Shown here: piece by piece, positions 57,837 through 64,000 of the stretch
Numbering within the stretch: position 1 is the stretch's first letter
Layout of the letters: each line of letters opens with the position of its first letter
NCBI GenBank assembly: GCA_009760855.2
Contig: WPIO01000016.1
Location: forward strand, 1 to 64,000
DNA: 64,000 bases
Source of the DNA: Cristatella mucedo
Taxonomy: Eukaryota > Bryozoa > Phylactolaemata > Cristatellidae
Direction: 5' to 3'
Notes under the pieces: model-generated
Databases searched by the model: none
Seen by the model: the letters and a program-made list of their open reading frames with translations, nothing else
Told to the model about the DNA's origin: nothing
Position numbers and translations under genes: made by a program

Positions 57837-58200
57837 CTCATTCGCTTTACTTTTGCTGCAAAGGGAAACGCAATAAAATTCTGAGTAATGTAATGCTTGA
57901 TAAACAACATGAATAACATGGTTAGGGGTGACATGCACAGGGTCAGCATGCAAGTGTGGTTAGTGGCAGCATGCGCAATGTCAGCACGCATAAGCAGATG
58001 AATGAAGGACGAATCACTAGGACCCACTAAATGCTTTAATAAATATGTGTGTTTTTTAGTTATTTTCAAATGCGGACAAGTCAGAGGATGTCGTTATGCA
58101 AGTCAGGAGTGATTTCCAGGCTTTGGGAGCATGCGAACTAAATGTACGGTCTCCAAATGATTTGACGTTTGCATGCTGTATTGGTAAACTTTTCGCTTCC
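57837..58200 (-). mobile_element. CR1-B 3' fragment, minus strand
   Basis: It shows TTTGCTGCAAAGGGAAACGC, the 3' UTR with TAACATGGTTAGGGGTGACA, and the last ORF2 codons up to about 58200. The terminal hairpin and ATT tail are missing at the left, where it joins the previous fragment. Confidence 0.85.
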
Positions 58201-58920
58201 GAAGAGACTTCAAGCTTCGGTGACTTTGTATTCCAATTAGTATTATTAAATACTTAATATTGCATAAATATGAAAATACATGTATATTTATTATATATCA
58301 TTATAAAAATAAATATTCATTTTATTATTGTTATGATTACTAAATAATAATATGAAGTGGATTAGAGTTGATTTTCAAGAAGACTTTGAGCAACGAACTT
58401 CTTCAATAATAAATCTTAGCGTCCGAGTGAAAGTTGTTACCGATACGAGCCGCGGCTTAGCAACAGATCACCAAACAAGCTACCCGTACCCCTATTTAAC
58501 TCTCGAGTTAATCTGAAAAAGAATTGACGGTGAGTTGTAAACGAAAGTGCAGTTGAAGTTTCCGCCACTCAATGTTCTCCTTCGGACTCGAGCGACTCAT
58601 TGAAAAAAGAGGAAAATGGAGTGGCCGTGTGGCCTTGACTTTTTGTGACCTTGATATTCTTTTCGAAGAAGGGTCAAACTTGTTGCTTCTCCATTGAAAA
58701 TCTTAGGCAAAGCTCAAAGATGGAGCGGTTCACTTTTGGCGTTTCATATATACAATGCATTGTGCGGAGGAACACACGACGCGTAGTGACGCACGATGCG
58801 TAGTGACGTATGAGACGAGGAGTGACGTATCGCGCTGCTGCGGCAGCGACGACAGAGCGCTCTTGATTCTTTCTTATCCTGAGATTTTTACGAGGTGTGC
58901 TTAAATATTTTGAATCTTAA
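58201..58920. other. Host DNA, no gene recognised
   Basis: It contains an AT-rich stretch (58230-58350) and tandem-like GACGCGTAGTGACGCA / GATGCGTAGTGACGTA motifs near 58780-58830. No coding frame is convincing. Confidence 0.5.
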
Positions 58921-59450
58921 CGACGGGTAAAGCCGAAAAGCCGGCGGTACTCTGCCTAGCCTGCTGGGGCTATAGATCTGATAGGTAGGATGGAGCCAAA
59001 GAATCGAGGAACCTTAAGTTGAGCGACATTGACCTTGAAGTCGATGCGTTGCTTGACTGGGAGCCAGTGCTGGTCGGCGAGAAGTAGTGCGACGAGGCAA
59101 GTACGACGCTCACGACAAACAAGCTTGGCTGCAGAGTTTTGCATCAGTTGCAAGCGTCTGATTGCACAGGCCGGTAGGAAAGCAAGCAGTGAGTTACAGA
59201 AAGTCAAGAGGCAATGTCATAAACGCACGGACCAATTTAGATGTGGTATCAATGTCTAAACAAGCCCGAATTTTAGCAATGGAATGTAATTGAAAGTAGG
59301 TAGACTTGACTATGGAGCTGTTGTGGTCATCTAATGAAAGGTCCCTTTGGAACATGATACCTAGATTTCGTGCAGATTCAACATGAGATATGCTGGCAGG
59401 GCAGACAGTGACTGTTAAACTTTCCCATGTCTGAATCACCAAACTCTTCT
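58921..59450 (-). mobile_element. CR1-B ORF2 C-terminal fragment
   Basis: Minus-strand pieces include ESARNLGIMFQRDLSLDD, IAKIRACLDIDTTSKLV and ADQHWLPVKQRIDFKV. Both ends are truncated and there is no tail. Frames are broken between pieces. Confidence 0.85.
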
Positions 59451-59454
59451 TGCA

Positions 59455-62400
59455 TTGACTGGCTCCGTCCCGACAATCGCTAGCGGACAGCCTGCCCCCT
59501 CACTCGCTTTCAGACAAAACTCGTTCGGCAACTACCGACGACGGTGCCGAAACGGAGTTGGAAACGAAGTAGGAACGTCTGAGCGAGCGTCGTCCTACCC
59601 TTAAAAATCAAGTGCAATATTATTAAATAACTAGCTGGGGCCGCGAGGTTGACCGATGAGCTGTAATCACTCAGCATGCTGCTCCTACCACGACTATAGG
59701 GTTAACCTGGGATGATAGCGTTTACCCGCGAGATGATACCAATAACCTTATTTACGATTCTACTACGACGGCTCCATCCTCTTACTTTACGCTCTCGGAC
59801 AGGTTTGTGGCACATAGTCGGCCTGGCTCAATCTTAGGGCGCACAAGATCTGCTCAGGATGAAACGCCTCTGTCTGAGAGCGTTGGGCAAGAAGGCACAG
59901 CCGTCGCAGTAGGATGATGTGTTGATTGGTATCGGCTGTCCTGTACGCCCTACAGCCCCGGCTAGCAATTTCGGGATAGGGCAACGCTCGCCCGAGGTCG
60001 CTGTCGCCGCCAGCGGTCCTAGAGTTACTGGACGGGTTTCCGTGAGAACAAGAAAGCAGGCTGAAAAGCACCCGCGTCAACTGGGACGCAGTCCTCACGA
60101 TAGACGGTTCCCGCGAGAACGTAAGAGGTCTCTGAAGAGCACCAGCGTTCTCGAGCTGTGAGCAAGATGACGCAGCGGTCGCAGTGGGACCAGCAGGTTG
60201 ATTAATGTCGGCTGGCCTGTCAACCCAATTGTCCCGCCAAGTTATATAATGGTAGGGCGACGCTCGCTCAGAGGTTCCTTCTTCGTTTTCGGCTGTGTTC
60301 CGACGCCGCCGCCGACGCCGGTAGGGATTTGCCGATAAGATTTAGAAGTAGTTCGGGGTACTGCACGAGGACTTCCCGCCTTCACGGAAACGGAAGTGGA
60401 AGCAAAGCGGAGAGTTGTCCAGTCGCGGGGTCAAGGTTTTCGTTCGGGCTCCGACCTATTTTGGTCGTTCCCAGCAGTGGACGGAGGTTACGCCGCCGCA
60501 TTCGGCCGTAGGTTATAGCCGCTCAGTTAGCGGGAGGTTACTCCTACTCCGCCGAGCGGAGTACTACGATTCTACTACGACGGGTCCATCCTCTTGCTTC
60601 TACGCACTAGGTTGACAGGTTTTTTATGCTGGACATTTCTTGGGCGCCCTTGAATTGAGTCAGGCCGACGCTGAGCTACACTAACTAGTGCTATCAATTG
60701 CACGAATGTTGGTGAATTTCACAAACAGACGTGGGGTGCCTTCTATGTAGATGGGTTTAGAGCTAAGGCTGCAACGGATAAGCACCCATGTTAAAAGAGT
60801 TTCTCCGAATGCCTCAACGAGTAAGTCGAGACAACGCGCGTTAGCCAGTTACTTCGGCCGCGGGGTGCAGTATTTGGCTCCAGGATTTTGATTGGTCAGC
60901 TCGTCCGACTGGGAACCAAAAAGTAGAATTAACTTCTCCTTCGCGAGATTCGGCCGACTTGGCTCTTTCCACCAAACATGTGGTCACGCTCGACGACGTA
61001 GTACCTCAAAGCAGAAGGAAATCTGTCTGGAGGAAAGTCGATAGTGTAAGCCCCGCTCTACGGGATGCGACAGCTCGCATGAGGCAGAAGCAGCAACCGG
61101 TAAGAGAACAATAATTCATTTGTATAACTTTGGCATGAGGGCCAGTGTCAAAAGGTCTAACGTGATACGACGAAAAAAACAGTTGCGGCGGACTGCCTTA
61201 CCATCGGGGCTACTAGCGGCAGCAGTCGCTGCATCCAGGCACCCATACGACCAAACAGGTGGTCTGCTAGCGTCTACCCCCTACCTCCCCCCCCCCCCAG
61301 CTGACAGGCTGCAGGTCAGCGTATCTTGAACCGGTAATTATATATTTAAATAATATGTATATATATATATATAAACAAGACGATTTGCCTATCTAAAGAC
61401 ATTCATTTGCTACCAAAGCTGTAACACAATCACGTGGAGAGAGTCGTGAAATCCTGTCATACACCGTAGGTTTAGGTGTGACTCTCAGCCAGTTTCTGCT
61501 GCTGCATTATTGCTTATCGAAGTTCCTTTGAAGTAAGTTAATATATTTCTCATAGTATATTTCATAAGTCGTCAGTCCGTGCGTATCGAAGTCTGGTGGT
61601 AGAGTTGATCTTCCTTAGACAGGCGCCAGTTCGCTTTATTACTAGAGTGGTAACCGAATGCCAAGTCAGGGATTAGTGGGAGTGCTCTAAGATTTCTCGA
61701 CTGGCGGGTAGATTGAGATGATTGATTTGAATCGACTTAGGAGCATATTTTCAAAAGAGCGAGCTGTTCCCCACCTGCATTTATGCTGCTAGTGACTCCG
61801 TAAAACTGCACTTCCGGCTTGTAACCGACCCAGTTCAAACGCATCGATCGTGTAGGTGTATGGTGCTCTCACTCCACGACCCAGATCGTGGGTTTGAGTC
61901 CTGATGCAGGCAATTCTGTGTGGCATCTCTCAGATCTACTCTCCCACCTGGCCAAGCAGCGTACCACCCGCTTTTCAGAATCCAACAGTCTACTGATACC
62001 TCGTACAAACCTCAAATCCTTTGGAGACCGTGCATCTAGTTTGTATGCTCCCAAAGCCTGGCACTCCCTCCCGAATTGAGTCAGAACATCCCCTGACTTG
62101 ACGACATTTAAAAAGAACTTAAAAACACTATTTAGGACAACATTTAGTGGGTCCCTGTGATTCAACTTTCACGTGCTTATGCGTGCTGACACTGTGCATG
62201 CTGCCACTAACCACATTTGCATGCTGACCCTGTGCATGTCACCCCTAACCATATTATTCATTATGTTTATTTATCAAGCATGATATTACTCACCATTCAA
62301 TTGCATTTCCCTTTGCAGCAAATGTAAAACGCCTAGAAAGAGATTGAGTTCTCTGGGGGCACTTTATCAAGTGCATTATTATTATTATTATTACTAATCT

Positions 62401-63990
62401 TATTATATCTCGACACGTGCATGATGCTGTTGAATCAGCTAGTGTTGAACCTGTAACTCCTAGCTTTGATATAGTTGTGTAGAATTCCTGACTTGGATAA
62501 ACATATACATACACCTCGCATAGATATATAACAGATCTGTCTTGAGGTGTTAAGAAATAATTTAGTCTGTGCTTGGGTCTGTAAATACTGTATGAATCTG
62601 TGTGTAGTCATCACCACAACCATAACAATCACAGTGAAGAAAGATTTTTACGTTGAACCTGACGTTGATTCAATCTGTTAGATTAGTTCTGCTGGATAAA
62701 ATGCAGGTTTTTGTATTATTCATCATCAAGTCCATCTAGACTGCCAGCATACACACTGCTTTTGTGCAAGTCTTACTGGAGCGCTCGTCAGCCTGCCCGA
62801 ACGGTACTAGAACAGCAGTGCTTTTGGTCTATGGCTAATTATAGAGCCTATGTGGCTAAAAGTTAACCAGTGAACAATTATAATGTAAATCACTCAGAGG
62901 ATCATTATCCGGCATTTATTTGTTTTCCCACAAACTCATTGTCCTGGCAGTCTAGTCGCCAAAAACAAGCCTGGCTTTTACCCTCCTCCTGCCTGTCTGG
63001 TCGCCGAGAACAATCTGGGCTATAATTTCTATACAGATGGAACACTACCGCACCTGATCTTGTTTTACTTTAAGCACCTGTAACGTTGCTTCCCTTGTCA
63101 GTTGCAATGTCCCATGCAGTCTCTCCGTGGTATCTGGTTATCCAGTTCCATGATGACTTTTAGCTGAGTGACTACACGTCCTATATTGTCGAGTCTGCCT
63201 ACTTTCAGTTGCTTCTCATTGCGAAATTCTGACCTACGAAGCATTTATATTTAATTTTTAATTTCGCAAGGGCTTCTTAACCTCACTACTTCCAGATCTT
63301 GATGCCTGTGCAATGCGATGGTTACCGTTGTCGTGAACTGAAATTTTATCTAAGTAACACTGTAAAAATTATATTTGCAGTTAAAGACATAATAAGCAAG
63401 CTGGTATATGTATTTGCGACATATGCATTCTCTTCAGCATTATCAAGTGCCTAGGAAGTTACATGCTTGCCCTGTATTTTGTTCAACAGAGTAACAATCA
63501 ATCCATTAACATGTGCTTGTTTTATCCAAGCCTACCTGTGACATGCTATCTGTGCAAGCAGATTGGCCTGGTAGCTGCCAGCCATACTTATTTTTAACCT
63601 TGCATGTTATCTATGTGAGCATCTTGCTGTAGTATCAGTTCTTTATGTATGGGAAGGTACGATATTTATTTCTGAGTGATTAGAAAGTGTATTTATTGTC
63701 AAAACCGCACAATGTTTTGTTTGTGTGTGTGTGTGTGCGCGCGCGCGAGCATGTGTGTGAGCGTGTGTGCATGTGTGTATAAGTGTGCGTGTCTGTGTTG
63801 AAATGCTGACAGTGTATGCTGCCAGTAATCATACACGATCGCATGTGATAATGTGCATGTAACCTCCTACCGAGGTATGCTTGTTGTCATTGAGCATGCT
63901 ACCACTAACCATTCGGAATGCCGACTAAGGTAGAGCCTCTCTGCTTATTTTGCTCTACCTCTCGGCAGCTTTTGATGATAGCAAAATCCG
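59455..63990 (+). repeat. Segmental duplication B, copy 2 (partner 43680-47930)
   Basis: It follows copy 1 block by block up to the right edge of the window, including the GT tract at 63716-63790 and the final TGCTCTACCTCTCGG. It has extra material at 60250-60620 and the CR1-B insertion at 61925-62400. The duplication may continue beyond the window. Confidence 0.82.
61925..62400 (+). mobile_element. CR1-B 3' end inserted in duplication B copy 2
   Basis: The last ORF2 codons (FSESNSLLIPRTNLKSFG in the plus frame), the 3' UTR, the hairpin and (ATT)n are present. In copy 1 the flanking SINE-like sequence is continuous at the equivalent site, so the insertion happened after the duplication. Confidence 0.92.
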
Positions 63991-64000
63991 ATTTGAGGGC

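Overview
The window is nuclear DNA of an animal, most likely an early-branching invertebrate; the exact phylum cannot be fixed from the sequence. Evidence for this is a two-exon TRIM-type gene with a canonical GT-AG intron, many CR1/L2-like non-LTR retrotransposon fragments, tRNA-derived SINE-like pieces and long microsatellites.

Layout. Positions 1-7566 are host DNA with a (GA)n tract, a CR1 fragment, an orphan TRIM-like C-terminal exon (4786-5672), a long (CT)n tract and local duplications. Positions about 7675-35973 are one AT-rich integrated virus-like element, a Polinton/Maverick (adintovirus-like) element of about 28 kb. It is bounded by inverted terminal repeats of about 100 bp. It is a fossil: almost every gene carries stops and frameshifts, and at least four CR1 fragments have landed inside it. 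Its recognisable genes are a protein-primed family B DNA polymerase, an adenain-type protease, a zinc-ribbon protein, a packaging ATPase, two jelly-roll minor capsid proteins, a double-jelly-roll major capsid protein, an rve integrase, a small hydrophobic virion-type protein, an HNH nuclease remnant and at least four genes with phage-tail-fibre-like repeats. Several small unknown genes accompany them.

About 4 kb of the element is a 60-bp minisatellite of about 67 copies that expanded inside the zinc-ribbon gene. Positions 35974-64000 are host DNA dominated by two CR1-like families. I call them CR1-A (3' end in TAATG repeats) and CR1-B (3' end in a GCGC-stem hairpin plus ATT repeats). This part also holds the TRIM gene (50731-55436) and two large direct segmental duplications (3435-5840 with 53165-55700; 43680-47930 with 59455-63990).

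How the genes fit together: in the living element, polymerase, integrase and terminal repeats would copy and insert the DNA. The ATPase, protease, capsid and vertex proteins would build a virion, and the fibre-like proteins are candidates for host attachment. Many viral start codons share an upstream TATATAGAAAATG-like motif, which looks like a common promoter/start signal. The host TRIM gene encodes RING, two B-boxes, a coiled coil and a C-terminal repeat domain, and its 3' exon has been duplicated about 49 kb away.
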